Shown piece after piece: positions 8,242 to 16,302 of a stretch of 64,000 bases of DNA. A model generated the notes under the pieces. It made no database searches. It saw only the letters and a list, made by a program, of their open reading frames with translations, and had not been told where the DNA came from. Numbering within the stretch: position 1 is the stretch's first letter; each line of letters opens with the position of its first letter. The DNA is from Micromonospora orduensis (GTDB lineage: Bacteria; Actinomycetota; Actinomycetes; Mycobacteriales; Micromonosporaceae): the NCBI RefSeq assembly GCF_006228125.1, contig NZ_VDFY01000154.1, positions 1 through 64,000 on the forward strand, given 5' to 3'. The position numbers were made by a program, and so were the translations under genes.

Positions 8242-8673
8242 TCAGTCCCACACCGTCACCTCCTGCGCCACGAGCGCTCGTCCTCCTTCGAAAGCCCGGT
8301 ACGGTCCTGCAGATCCAAGGCGGTAGCGGTATGCGAGGGCGCGGTGGGAGAACGAGGCCACCGTGCCCCGCACGGTCACCAGTTGCGGCGTAGCCAGCTC
8401 GGACGGACGTTCCGACAACACGAGCAGGGTCCCGTCGGTCAGATCCGCGTCGCGTACGACGAACGCGGTTTCGGTGATGACCCGGTCGACGGTGGCGGTC
8501 ACGATGAGCCGATCGCCTATCTCGGCCCGCGCGACCGTGCCCGCCTGGGTCGCTGGCATGGGCTCGGGACTGGGTTGCGGAGCCGCGGGCCGGTGGGTGC
8601 ATCCCGTGGCGAGCAGAACCACCAGTGGGAGAATCGCCAGCACCGGATGCTTCCAGCCGTGCCACCTGTCCAT
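8242..8673 (-). CDS. Putative lipoprotein, unknown function
   Basis: 143 residues starting at ATG 8673, preceded by a strong GAGGAGGAAGG ribosome-binding site. A signal helix (WKHPVLAILPLVVLLATGC) ends in the lipobox ATGC. After a Pro/Ala linker the mature part is mostly beta-strand-like, with alternating short hydrophobic runs (RLIVTATVDRVITETAFVV, LATPQLVTVRGTVASFS) that suggest an OB-fold-like module; the domain is not recognised with certainty. The frame is open further upstream, but that region is intergenic and then antisense to the kinase, so the RBS decides the start. It faces the two-component operon and shares its upstream region with the Ser/Thr kinase, next to the repeats at 8747. 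Confidence 0.75.
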   Translation of the reverse strand: MDRWHGWKHPVLAILPLVVLLATGCTHRPAAPQPSPEPMPATQAGTVARAEIGDRLIVTATVDRVITETAFVVRDADLTDGTLLVLSERPSELATPQLVTVRGTVASFSHRALAYRYRLGSAGPYRAFEGGRALVAQEVTVWD

Positions 8674-8746
8674 CGCCTTCCTCCTCTCCCGTGCAGAGCG
8701 CACCTCTGAAATGCCCAGGAGATGTGGCGGTACGACCTCGGTCGTG

Positions 8747-8763
8747 TGACGGTCGTGTGACAA
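8747..8763 (+). promoter_or_regulatory. Candidate OmpR-type direct-repeat operator (second copy)
   Basis: TGACGGTCGTGTGACAA lies inside two adjacent copies of the 11-mer GGTCGTGTGAC (8740-8761). It matches the site before the response regulator at 13 of 17 positions. It sits between the divergent lipoprotein and kinase genes and could control either. Confidence 0.5.
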
Positions 8764-8797
8764 TCTCCGCCGCTGACGAGTAGCCCGCTGAACAGGC

Positions 8798-8823
8798 GTT
8801 TTGGCCCATGTCGGCTCGGGTAG
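8798..8823 (+). promoter_or_regulatory. Candidate SigB-type promoter
   Basis: GTTTT, 15 bp, then GGGTAG. This matches the GTTT...GGGTA pattern of actinobacterial SigB/SigF-group promoters. It lies 64 bp upstream of the Ser/Thr kinase start and points towards it. A sigma factor of that group is encoded at 16303. Confidence 0.5.
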
Positions 8824-8886
8824 GCCCGATCGTCGACGGGGACGTCGGCGCGACCGGACGGCCGGAATGTCACGGACCGCGAGCGT

Positions 8887-10719
8887 GTGCCGATGCCGGA
8901 CGACGACCGGGAAGACGGACACATGCGACTCCTGCAGCGGCGCTACCGGCTCGACGAACCGGTGGGTCAGGGCGGCATGGCAATGGTCTGGCGGGGTTTC
9001 GACCTGCGGCTCCAACGTACGGTCGCGGTGAAGATGCTCTCGCCCGAGTTGTTGGACGACCCGGCGGCGCGCGAGCGGCTGCGTGCGGAGGCGCTCGCCG
9101 CGGCGAGGCTCGACCATCCCCACGTCGCTGGTGTCTACGACTACGGGGAACAGCGGCAGGGCAGGAGACGTGCGCCGTTCCTCGTCATGGAGTTCGTCGA
9201 CGGTGAAACCCTCGCCGCCCACCTTCAGCGCAAAGGGCCGATGGTGTGGTCCGAGGCTGCCCGGACCGGTGCCGCCGTGGCGGATGCCCTCGCCGCCGCG
9301 CATGCGCACGGCCTCGTCCACCGGGACGTGAAGCCCGCCAACGTGATGCTCGGTTCGCGCGGGATCAAGGTCGTCGACCTGGGTATCGCGGCGGCGGTCG
9401 GCCAGGATCCGGCCGATCAGGCGGGGCTGATCTGGGGTACCCCTGCGTACCTTGCTCCAGAGCAGGCAGCCGGCGCAACGGCGGCGCCGGCCGGTGACGT
9501 CTTCGCTTTGGGACTGGTGCTGGCCGCCTGTGTCAGCGGCCGGAGCCCCGCCGAACTGCGGCGCGGCCGCGACGGCGTCGAGTTTCCGCCCCTGCCGGGT
9601 ATACCGGCCGAGGCGGCGGGCCTGCTGGGGCGTTGCCTGGCTACGGAGGCGGAGCACCGGCCGGCGGCCGCTGAGGTGGCCGATGGTCTGCGTGCCGCCG
9701 GCGGCACGCAGGTGGTGGTGCGGCCAGCGGACCCGTCAGCTGACCCGCCGGCGATCACCGAGTCGACCCGCCGGTTCACCGACGGTCCGAACGTGCCGGC
9801 TCCCGGCGGACGGACGCTGTCCGGAGCCGTCGGGGCGTCCGCGAGTGGGCGCCGGCTCCGTGCCGGGGTCGCCGTCGGCGTGCCGGCGATCCTGCTCGCT
9901 GTGGTGGTCGCCGGTCAACTGCCGGGCCTCACCGCGTTCCGCGACGCAGCCGACAGCGACAGCGCCGATGCGGATCCCGGACGGTGCGCCGCCCGATACA
10001 CCGCGCAGCATCTGCCGGACGGCACCTTCCAGGCCGATCTCACCGTCACCAACACCGGCACTCGGTGGCTGCGGGACTGGTCACTGGCCTTCATGCTGCC
10101 CTCCGGTCAGCGGCTCCTCACCGACGGAACCTCCTGGGATCAGGACCGCCGCCGAGTGACTCTCACTCCAGCCACCCAGTTGCCGCCCGGCGCCACACTG
10201 GCCGCGGCGCTGCGCGGCACGATCGAGGAGGGCAACCTCAAGGCTCCCGCCGCTTTCTCCGTCAACGGTCTTCCGTGCGACCAGGTGGTCAACCAGATCG
10301 CGTCGCCCGTCGTGGCAACCGACGCGCCCTCCGCGCCGGGCACCACGCCAGGGCGGGAAAGCCGACCGACCAGGGGCGCTGCCGTCACGCGATCGACCGC
10401 CGCGGCGGATTCGCCCACGGCCGAGGGAGAGGGCGATCCGCTTTCGCCGGCAGTGGACGCGAGTGATGCCCCGCCGTCGCCGGAGAGCCCGCCCGCGACG
10501 GCGCAACCCGGCGTCACGCGCACACCGTCGCCGTCGGGGGAACCGTCGTCGAGCGTCGAACCGTCGCCGAGCACCGTTTCGGCGTCCCCGCCGGCCGGTG
10601 ACGGGCCCACCGCCAGCCCTCGACCTGACGGCTCATCCAGCGCGTCGAGCACGGCCGCCGCGCCGGCGACCACGACGGACGGATCGCGGGGGAGTGACCT
10701 GCCCCCATCGCCGCACTAG
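8887..10719 (+). CDS. Membrane Ser/Thr protein kinase with a CBM2-like extracellular domain
   Basis: 610 residues. The kinase domain (about 15-285) has the Gly loop VGQGGMAMVWRG, Lys49 in VAVKML, Asp147 in HRDVKPANVML and DLG in place of DFG (VVDLGIA). One transmembrane helix lies at about 322-342. Outside, residues 367-464, bounded by Cys367 and Cys464, match the layout of a family 2 carbohydrate-binding module: LTVTNTGTRWLRDWSLAF, QLPPGATLAAALRG and a final FSVNGLPC. A Ser/Thr/Pro-rich tail of ~145 residues ends the protein. PknB-type kinases usually carry PASTA domains here; a CBM2-like domain suggests sensing of a polysaccharide or the cell wall. GTG 8887 was used; ATG 8893 or 8923 are alternatives. 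Confidence 0.88.
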   Translation: MPMPDDDREDGHMRLLQRRYRLDEPVGQGGMAMVWRGFDLRLQRTVAVKMLSPELLDDPAARERLRAEALAAARLDHPHVAGVYDYGEQRQGRRRAPFLVMEFVDGETLAAHLQRKGPMVWSEAARTGAAVADALAAAHAHGLVHRDVKPANVMLGSRGIKVVDLGIAAAVGQDPADQAGLIWGTPAYLAPEQAAGATAAPAGDVFALGLVLAACVSGRSPAELRRGRDGVEFPPLPGIPAEAAGLLGRCLATEAEHRPAAAEVADGLRAAGGTQVVVRPADPSADPPAITESTRRFTDGPNVPAPGGRTLSGAVGASASGRRLRAGVAVGVPAILLAVVVAGQLPGLTAFRDAADSDSADADPGRCAARYTAQHLPDGTFQADLTVTNTGTRWLRDWSLAFMLPSGQRLLTDGTSWDQDRRRVTLTPATQLPPGATLAAALRGTIEEGNLKAPAAFSVNGLPCDQVVNQIASPVVATDAPSAPGTTPGRESRPTRGAAVTRSTAAADSPTAEGEGDPLSPAVDASDAPPSPESPPATAQPGVTRTPSPSGEPSSSVEPSPSTVSASPPAGDGPTASPRPDGSSSASSTAAAPATTTDGSRGSDLPPSPH

Positions 10720-10748
10720 GATTTCGGCAATCGAGCCGAGGAGGCAGG

Positions 10749-11120
10749 ATGGCGGTCGATCCGAGCGGCGGCGACCTGCGGGACTTCCTGACGGAGGATC
10801 CTCAAGCGCCCGTGGTCATGCTCAATCTGCTGCGCTTCGCCGACGGGGGGCGGAACTCGTACGCGAGCTACGCCGCCGAGCTGCGGGAGACGTTCCTCCC
10901 CCGCTACGGCGGCGAGGTCATCTACGCCGGCGCGGGCGGTCGTGCGTTGGTGGCCGAGGACGGCCAGGCATGGGACGCCGTCCTGTTGGTCCGGTACCCC
11001 AGTCGGCAAGCGTTCTGCGCGATGGTCGCCGACCCGGCATACCAGCAGGTCACCCGATTGCGCACCGTGGCGCTGCAGGAGGCCGTGCTGCAGCCGACCG
11101 TGCCCTGGTCGCCAGGCTGA
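10749..11120 (+). CDS. DUF1330-type small protein
   Basis: 123 residues with a ferredoxin-like alpha/beta pattern of the DUF1330 (dimeric alpha/beta barrel) family: VVMLNLLRFADGG near residue 21, then YAAELRETFLPRYGGEVIYA, AVLLVRYPSRQAFCAMVADP, and YQQVTRLRTVALQEAVLQPT. Function of the family is unknown; similar folds bind small aromatic ligands or act in monooxygenases. GAGGAGGCAGG precedes the ATG. It follows the kinase by 29 bp and may be in its transcript. Confidence 0.75.
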   Translation: MAVDPSGGDLRDFLTEDPQAPVVMLNLLRFADGGRNSYASYAAELRETFLPRYGGEVIYAGAGGRALVAEDGQAWDAVLLVRYPSRQAFCAMVADPAYQQVTRLRTVALQEAVLQPTVPWSPG

Positions 11121-11213
11121 GAGAGCTCCCTCCGTTCTCTGCGGCACGGCCGCGGAGAAGACCGCCGTTCCTCGTGGCTTGCAGGACGACCCCGCAGGTG
11201 GCACCGGCCGTGC

Positions 11214-12407
11214 TCATCCCTGCAGGCGCCGCAGGACGTCGGGCAGGTGCTCGGGCAGCGCCACCGTGCGCAGGTCGGCCAACACGGCGTCCAGCAGGCG
11301 CGTGACGCGGGGTTGGTCACGGCCGGCCCGCCGGACATCGTCGATCGCCACCGCGAGGAAGCTGTCGAAGGTCTGCGGCGTCGCATGAGCCCGGAGGGTG
11401 CCATCGTCGTCCCGCACGAGCCAGGCGCGCTGGGGACGTCCGGCGAGACGGCGCAGCAGGTCGTGGGCCTCCTGAATGGCCCGGACGGCCGTCGTGGTGT
11501 CGTTGACGCCCGGGGAGAGGGCCCGTTCGGCGATGTCGGCGAGCTGGCGAAAGCCGAATCCGACGTCCTGGCCGGCGTTGCGTTCCACCGCCACTGTCAC
11601 GGCGGCCCGCACCCGCGCCTCCGGCACGGACGGCGGCACCGCGTCGATCGCGTGTACGGCCACGAGCGACTGCCCCGCGACGACGAAATCACCCGGTGCG
11701 GGCAGGACCGAGAAGGCGCAGCCGTGGGTCCGGGCGAGCCGCGCGAGTCTGCCCAGGTCGATGTTGTCGACCAGTCCGGGTTCCAGAGCCGTGATTACCC
11801 GCACGGGCGGCGGTAGGCGTTCCGGTGTCTCCACCGCCCCCGTCCGGGGAACGTGCTCGTCGATGCTGCGGCGCGTCTGCGCCCCGATGGCGGCGACGAT
11901 GTGTGACACCCGCATGATCGAGGTGACGTGGTGCAGGTAGTAGAGGAACAGGCCGCTGCTCATCAGCACGAGGATCATCGCGACGGCGAGGGACAGCTCC
12001 GGCAGGCGGGCGCTCGACCGGTCGGGCAGGGCGGCGAGCACCACCATGGAGAACAGCGCCGTCGCCAGGAAGGTCCCCAGGGCGACTTGGGTCACCCGGT
12101 CCTGCAGGAACGTCCGCAGCACCCGCGGCGAATACTGGCTGCTGGCCAGTTGCAGGGCGACCACCGTGATCGAGAAGACGAGCGCGGTGAACGAGATCAT
12201 CGCGGTGATGATCGACGACAACAGGGACCGGGCGCCGGCCAGCCCGCTGGGCAGGACGTTGCCGCCGGGCAGACCGACCTGCAGCTCCAGCACGGACAGA
12301 CCGATCGCCAGCAGGACGGCTCCCGCCGCGCACGCCGCGGGGACCGGCCAGAAGCTGGACCGGAGGGTCGCCAGCCGCGACCGCAGGGTGTGGCGGGAGT
12401 TGAACAT
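11214..12407 (-). CDS. DUF2254 membrane protein
   Basis: 397 residues. The N-terminal half has four hydrophobic segments, with the family-typical stretch MISFTALVFSITVVALQLAS followed by SQYSPRVLRTFLQDRVTQVA. The soluble C-terminal half carries conserved pieces such as GDFVVAGQSLVAVHA, FGFRQLADIAERALSPGVND and TTTAVRAIQEAHDLLRRLAG. DUF2254 proteins are uncharacterised inner-membrane proteins. The gene is divergent from the DUF421 gene across ~115 bp. It stands alone on its strand. Confidence 0.85.
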   Translation of the reverse strand: MFNSRHTLRSRLATLRSSFWPVPAACAAGAVLLAIGLSVLELQVGLPGGNVLPSGLAGARSLLSSIITAMISFTALVFSITVVALQLASSQYSPRVLRTFLQDRVTQVALGTFLATALFSMVVLAALPDRSSARLPELSLAVAMILVLMSSGLFLYYLHHVTSIMRVSHIVAAIGAQTRRSIDEHVPRTGAVETPERLPPPVRVITALEPGLVDNIDLGRLARLARTHGCAFSVLPAPGDFVVAGQSLVAVHAIDAVPPSVPEARVRAAVTVAVERNAGQDVGFGFRQLADIAERALSPGVNDTTTAVRAIQEAHDLLRRLAGRPQRAWLVRDDDGTLRAHATPQTFDSFLAVAIDDVRRAGRDQPRVTRLLDAVLADLRTVALPEHLPDVLRRLQG

Positions 12408-12490
12408 CTCATCACGCTATGCCCACTGCGTCCGCGCCCACACGTCATCGTCGACCTGTCGGTGAGGGCGAACGCGACCGTAAGCGGTGC

Positions 12491-12513
12491 GGTTGCGCCG
12501 CAAAACGGGGTAT
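12491..12513 (+). promoter_or_regulatory. Weak SigB-type promoter candidate
   Basis: GGTT, 13 bp, GGGTAT. The -35 match is partial. If used, transcription would begin within a few bases of ATG 12523, giving a leaderless or nearly leaderless mRNA for the DUF421 protein. Confidence 0.3.
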
Positions 12514-12522
12514 GTCCACAGC

Positions 12523-13032
12523 ATGTGGCTCAACGACCCCTCGGACCTGCTCCGTCTCACCTTGATCGCGGTGCTGACCTATCCGGCGTTGGTGGCGCTG
12601 CTGCGCGTCTCCGGCAAGCGGACCCTGTCGAAGCTGAACGCGTTCGACCTGGTGGTCACCGTCGCGCTGGGCTCGACTCTGGCGACGATCCTGCTCTCCC
12701 GCAGCGTCTCGCTCGTCGAAGGTCTGCTGGCGCTGGCACTGCTGGTGGCGCTCCAGTATGGGGCCGCATTTCTGGCCGTACGCTGGCCGCCGTCACAGCG
12801 GCTGCTGAAGTCCACGCCCACCCTGCTGCTGCGCGACGGCGTGCTGCGGCATGACGTCCTGCAGCGGGTGCGGATCTCCGACAGCGAGATCCGGCAGGCG
12901 GCACGCAGCCAGGGACACGGCGACCTGACCCGCCTGGCAGCGGTCATCCTGGAGACCGACGGCAGCATGAGTGTCATCGGGCGGGAGGCACGCGGCGACG
13001 GCAGCGCCCTGACCGACGTACCTGGGCTGTGA
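12523..13032 (+). CDS. DUF421 (YetF-type) membrane protein
   Basis: 169 residues. Three N-terminal hydrophobic segments (about 10-30, 36-55, 62-82) are followed by the soluble YetF/DUF421 domain: STPTLLLRDGVLRHDVLQRV, EIRQAARSQGHGDLTRLAAV and ILETDGSMSVI. The motif RVSGKRTLSKLNAFDLVVTV after the first helix is a family hallmark. YetF-type proteins are uncharacterised membrane proteins frequently found in spore-formers and actinobacteria. GTG 12487 is an alternative start; ATG 12523 places the first helix correctly. Transcribed divergently from the DUF2254 gene. Confidence 0.85.
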   Translation: MWLNDPSDLLRLTLIAVLTYPALVALLRVSGKRTLSKLNAFDLVVTVALGSTLATILLSRSVSLVEGLLALALLVALQYGAAFLAVRWPPSQRLLKSTPTLLLRDGVLRHDVLQRVRISDSEIRQAARSQGHGDLTRLAAVILETDGSMSVIGREARGDGSALTDVPGL

Positions 13033-13042
13033 GTCGCGGCAG

Positions 13043-13059
13043 CGAGACCGGCCGTCTCG
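13043..13059. terminator. Hairpin between convergent genes
   Basis: CGAGAC-CGGCC-GTCTCG, 11 bp after the DUF421 stop and before the end of the opposing channel-like gene. A short stem without T-tract. Confidence 0.35.
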
Positions 13060-13106
13060 TGCGCCGGCAAGCCGCGCGGGGCCAAGGGTGAGCCTGCCGG
13101 GAAGAC

Positions 13107-13808
13107 TCATTCGTCGGGTTGGCGATGTTCGTCCTCGGCACGCTCGCGGCTGAGGAAGAACGCGCCGACCGCGCCGGCGAGCGTGCCGAACACCGCGACC
13201 GAATACGCGGCCAGCACGAGTTCCAGGATCTGCGCGAATGTGTCGTCGGCACGTAGCGGCTCACCGGTGATGGTGGTGAGGGTCGCGTCGTGCAGGGCCT
13301 GAGCGAGACCGGGGTAGGAGCGGGTGAGCACGAGCAGCTGCCCGGCCGCCAGGATGACCGCGACGGTCACCGCGGCCAGCCAGGCCAACCGGTCGGTGAG
13401 CAGCCGGCCGGCGGAACGGGATCCGCGCACGGCGGCGGCGACGACGCCCCCACCCCGGGCTGCCCGCAGCGCGCTCGCCACACGCAGGAAGCGCAGGAAC
13501 GGAACAGCCAGGAAGATCAGTTGCCACCAGTTGCGCTTCCAGAATTCACCGGCGCAGTGGCGGGCGAGCCAGGCGCGGAGCGTGAACTCAGCGACGAAGA
13601 CCGCCCACAGGATCCAGCTGGTGACAGTGAGCACGGTGCTGAGCGGTTCGTCGTGGACGAAGGCCTGTGCGAGCACGAGCAGCAGGAAGAGCAGCCCCAG
13701 TACGCCCATCGGCTTGTCGAGCCGACGAGCGAGGCCGTTGAGCCGGGCGTCGTCCGCACGGCCGTGCTGGCGGGGGTCCTCGATCACCCTGTGGCAGCCT
13801 ACCGGCAT
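13107..13808 (-). CDS. Voltage-gated-channel-like membrane protein lacking a K+ filter
   Basis: About 233 residues if ATG 13808 is used; GTG 13787 or 13895 are other starts. The layout is that of a bacterial ion channel: paired helices (GVLGLLFLLLVLAQAFV and WILWAVFVAEFTLRAWLAR), a VP-F-LRFLRVASALRAAR segment resembling a voltage-sensor S4, then two pore-flanking helices. At the pore loop, where TVGYGD is expected, it reads DATLTTITGEPLRADDT. It keeps the TT-I-T lead but not GYG. The last ~25 residues are charged (SRERAEDEHRQPDE). It may conduct another ion or act as a sensor. Compare the intact channel at 49380. Confidence 0.7.
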   Translation of the reverse strand: MPVGCHRVIEDPRQHGRADDARLNGLARRLDKPMGVLGLLFLLLVLAQAFVHDEPLSTVLTVTSWILWAVFVAEFTLRAWLARHCAGEFWKRNWWQLIFLAVPFLRFLRVASALRAARGGGVVAAAVRGSRSAGRLLTDRLAWLAAVTVAVILAAGQLLVLTRSYPGLAQALHDATLTTITGEPLRADDTFAQILELVLAAYSVAVFGTLAGAVGAFFLSRERAEDEHRQPDE

Positions 13809-13919
13809 CCGGGCCCGGCACCGCCGCTCCCGGCGCAACGGGTCGACTTGACAACATCGGTGTGCGGCCGTCCCACCCGGGTACGCCGGAGGCACGCGGC
13901 GGCACAGTCGGGAGGTGCG

Positions 13920-14357
13920 ATGAGCGAGGGGACCGCACGATCAGACGGGCGGCGTACCAGCCCGACGGAGCGGTTGGCCGAGGACGTGGCCGACGTGGTC
14001 CGCGAGGAGGTACGGGCCGTGCGCACGCAGGTGGGCGAAGCCGCCCGCCCGGCCGGCCTGGGAATCGTGCTGCTGGCCGCCGCGGGCGGCTGCCTGGTGC
14101 TCGGCGCCGGAGCTGCGTCGACCACCGTGCTGCGTGTGCTGGAGACGATGCTCCCGCGCCGATTGGCCGCCGCCGGGCTCACCGCCGGCTACCTGGGCGC
14201 AGCCGTGCTGCTGGGCAGGGTGGGGCTGGCGCAGCTGCGAGCGGCCGGCGGGCCTTCGGCCCGACTCGCCGACGACGTGCGGGACATGGTGACGGAGACC
14301 GCCGGTCGGGTGCTGCCCGCCGGCGTCGACGCCGCCCGCGACGAACTGGACAGGTGA
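13920..14357 (+). CDS. Holin-X/DUF1469-type membrane protein
   Basis: 145 residues. A charged N-terminal helix (LAEDVADVVREEVRAVRTQV) is followed by two transmembrane hairpin helices (about 46-67 and 80-105) and an amphipathic C-terminal helix (SARLADDVRDMVTETAGRVL), the layout of the actinobacterial putative holin-X/DUF1469 family. Members are often in envelope-stress loci; the role is unknown. The frame is open far upstream but GGGAGGTGCG before ATG 13920 sets the start. A GGGTAC -10-like element lies at 13877-13882. The gene is followed 25 bp later by the ChaB-family gene. Confidence 0.8.
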   Translation: MSEGTARSDGRRTSPTERLAEDVADVVREEVRAVRTQVGEAARPAGLGIVLLAAAGGCLVLGAGAASTTVLRVLETMLPRRLAAAGLTAGYLGAAVLLGRVGLAQLRAAGGPSARLADDVRDMVTETAGRVLPAGVDAARDELDR

Positions 14358-14381
14358 CAGGGCCCGGGACGGGAGGACGTC

Positions 14382-14816
14382 GTGCCGGACAAGCACGAGC
14401 AGGCCGAGGAGATGCGCAACGACGTACCGTCGACCATCGCACGCTCCGACGACAAGGCGGTTCGCACGTACAAGAAGACGCTGGAGTCGGCCGAGGAGAG
14501 CTACGGCGACGGCGAGCGGGCGCACCGGGCCGCGTACGCGTCGTTGAAGCACACCCACGAGAAGGTCGGCGATCACTGGGAGCCCAAGGAGCACAAGGGC
14601 CCCTCGGACCCGCAGGCGGCGCAGGGCACCCCCGCCTCGCGCGACCGCGACCGGCCCACCGCCCAGGGGGTGGACGCCAATGCCGGCAAGGGCCATCTGG
14701 ACGACGTGGCCCGCAAGGTCGGCATCGAGGACCCGGAGAACATGAACAAGAGTGAGCTGGTAGAGGCGATCGAGAAGGCCAACGCCCGGGCTACCGCCCG
14801 TGCCCGCCGCAAGTGA
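14382..14816 (+). CDS. ChaB-family protein with a Rho-N/SAP-like tail
   Basis: 144 residues from GTG 14382. Residues about 8-65 match ChaB (MRNDVPSTIARSDDKAVRTY, AHRAAYASLKHTHEKVGDHW), named for a regulator near a cation antiporter. After a charged, Pro-rich linker, residues about 100-140 (HLDDVARKVGIEDPENMNKS, ELVEAIEKANA) form a Rho-N/SAP-like helical nucleic-acid-binding motif. The protein is soluble and highly charged. A cation/proton antiporter gene follows within 60 bp, in keeping with the ChaA-ChaB association. GGGAGGAC precedes the start. Confidence 0.85.
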   Translation: MPDKHEQAEEMRNDVPSTIARSDDKAVRTYKKTLESAEESYGDGERAHRAAYASLKHTHEKVGDHWEPKEHKGPSDPQAAQGTPASRDRDRPTAQGVDANAGKGHLDDVARKVGIEDPENMNKSELVEAIEKANARATARARRK

Positions 14817-14871
14817 GGCTTCGGCACCACCAGTCGGGTATGACCGGTGGCCCGGCGGGTAGCGGGCGGGC

Positions 14872-16086
14872 ATGAGTCGGCTGTTGCTCGCGTACGCCCT
14901 CATCGGGGGCCTCGGTGTCCTGCTGGCCTTCTGGTCGAGCGCCATCCGTCGGACCGTACTGTCCGAGCCGTTGCTGGCCCTGGGCCTGGGGGTGCTGGTG
15001 GGCCCGGCGCTCGGCCTGGTCGACCTCGCCGACCGGCTGGGCGCCGAGCTGATTCGTGAGGTGAGTCGCGTCCTGCTGGCGGTGTCCCTGATGGCCGTCG
15101 CGTTACGCTTCTCCCTCGCTGGCTACCGGGCGGTGCTGCGGCCGGTGCTCGTGCTTCTCTCCGCCGGCATGGTCGGGATGGCGGTGCTCAGCGCCGGGCT
15201 GTCCTGGCTGGTGCTCGGCGTGCCGCTGGGTCTGGCCGCCCTGCTCGGCAGCTGCCTGACCCCCACCGACCCGGTGCTGGCCTCGGGCATCGTCTCCGGC
15301 GGCCCGGCCGAGCGTCAGCTGCCCGAACGGCTGCGGCAGGTGATCAGCGGCGAGTCCGGCGGCAACGACGGGCTCGCGTTCCCCCTCGTCGTCCTCGCCC
15401 TGGCCGGCATCGGCGCGAAGCCCTGGGCCGACCAGGTGACGGCGGCGCTGTGGGGGGTGTTCGGGGCGGTGCTGGTGGGCCTCGTGCTCGGCTGGCTGGC
15501 CGGTCATGCGGTACGGGCGGCGAGCCGCCGGGAGACCCTCGACCACGGCTCGCTGCTGATCTTCGCGGTGCTGCTCGGCATCGCCGCGCTCGGGGTCGCA
15601 CGGGTACTCGACACCGACGGCATCCTCGCCGCGTTCGTCACCGGGCTGGCGTACAGCCGGGTCATCGGCGACCAGCCACGCATCGCCGAGCAGAAGCTGG
15701 ACGACTCACTTACCCGCTACCTGGTGCTGCCGCTGTTCTTCCTGCTCGGCGTCGAACTGCCCTGGCGTGACTGGCTGGACGCCGGCTGGCGGCTGCCGCT
15801 CTTTGCCGTCGCGGTGCTGTTGGTGCGGCGGCTGCCGGTGGTGCTGGCGCTCAAGAGACCACTCCGGTTGCCCTGGCGGGAGCTGGTATTCCTCGGCTGG
15901 TTCGGCCCGATCGGCGTGTCCGCGCTGTTCTACCTGGCCTTCAGCGCGGACGAAGGAGCGCAGGATCGACTGCTCTGGACGGCCGGCAGCCTCGTCGTCG
16001 CGCTCAGCGTAGTGGTACACGGTGTCACCGCGACGCCCGGTCGTCGCTGGTACGCCGCCGGCCACCCTGAGGTCTCGAAGCGGTAA
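14872..16086 (+). CDS. Cation/proton antiporter (CPA1/NhaP type)
   Basis: 404 residues with 11-12 hydrophobic helices. The ion-binding pair of helices carries LGSCLTPTDPVLASGIVSGG (T-D-P motif) and VISGESGGNDGLAFPLVVLA (E-S-G-NDG), the signature of NhaP/KefB-like antiporters. It exchanges Na+ or K+ for protons across the membrane. There is no C-terminal TrkA/RCK domain. A candidate -10 GGGTAT lies at 14836. It follows chaB closely and may share its transcript. A second antiporter of the same group is at 47528. Confidence 0.9.
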   Translation: MSRLLLAYALIGGLGVLLAFWSSAIRRTVLSEPLLALGLGVLVGPALGLVDLADRLGAELIREVSRVLLAVSLMAVALRFSLAGYRAVLRPVLVLLSAGMVGMAVLSAGLSWLVLGVPLGLAALLGSCLTPTDPVLASGIVSGGPAERQLPERLRQVISGESGGNDGLAFPLVVLALAGIGAKPWADQVTAALWGVFGAVLVGLVLGWLAGHAVRAASRRETLDHGSLLIFAVLLGIAALGVARVLDTDGILAAFVTGLAYSRVIGDQPRIAEQKLDDSLTRYLVLPLFFLLGVELPWRDWLDAGWRLPLFAVAVLLVRRLPVVLALKRPLRLPWRELVFLGWFGPIGVSALFYLAFSADEGAQDRLLWTAGSLVVALSVVVHGVTATPGRRWYAAGHPEVSKR

Positions 16087-16302
16087 CGGTCGGCGGATCG
16101 GGGTTTGGCGAAGGTCGCCCCGGAGAGTGATCAGGGCAGTTCGTGCTTCGAAGCCGCGGTGTCGACGAACGGCACCTGGACGACCGCGTCCGTCGGACGG
16201 CTCAGCGCGCACCTCCGGGGCCCGCCCCTGCCGTACGCGTATCGCGACGCGGCGTCGCCGGCTCCGTGACCATCTGCTCCGTCGCGCTCGTGGAGGACGA
16301 CC

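Noticed and set aside
8674-9657. Long N-terminal extension of the minus-strand lipoprotein (471 codons)
   Set aside because: Would be antisense to the kinase and would bury the signal peptide; the GAGGAGGAAGG site sets the start at 8673.
13290-13919. N-terminal extension of the holin-X-type protein
   Set aside because: Gln/Arg-rich sequence antisense to the channel gene; ATG 13920 has its own RBS.
16103-16127. GTTT-N15-GGAGAG before the sigma factor
   Set aside because: The -35 and spacing fit, but the -10 lacks GGGTA; too weak to call autoregulation.
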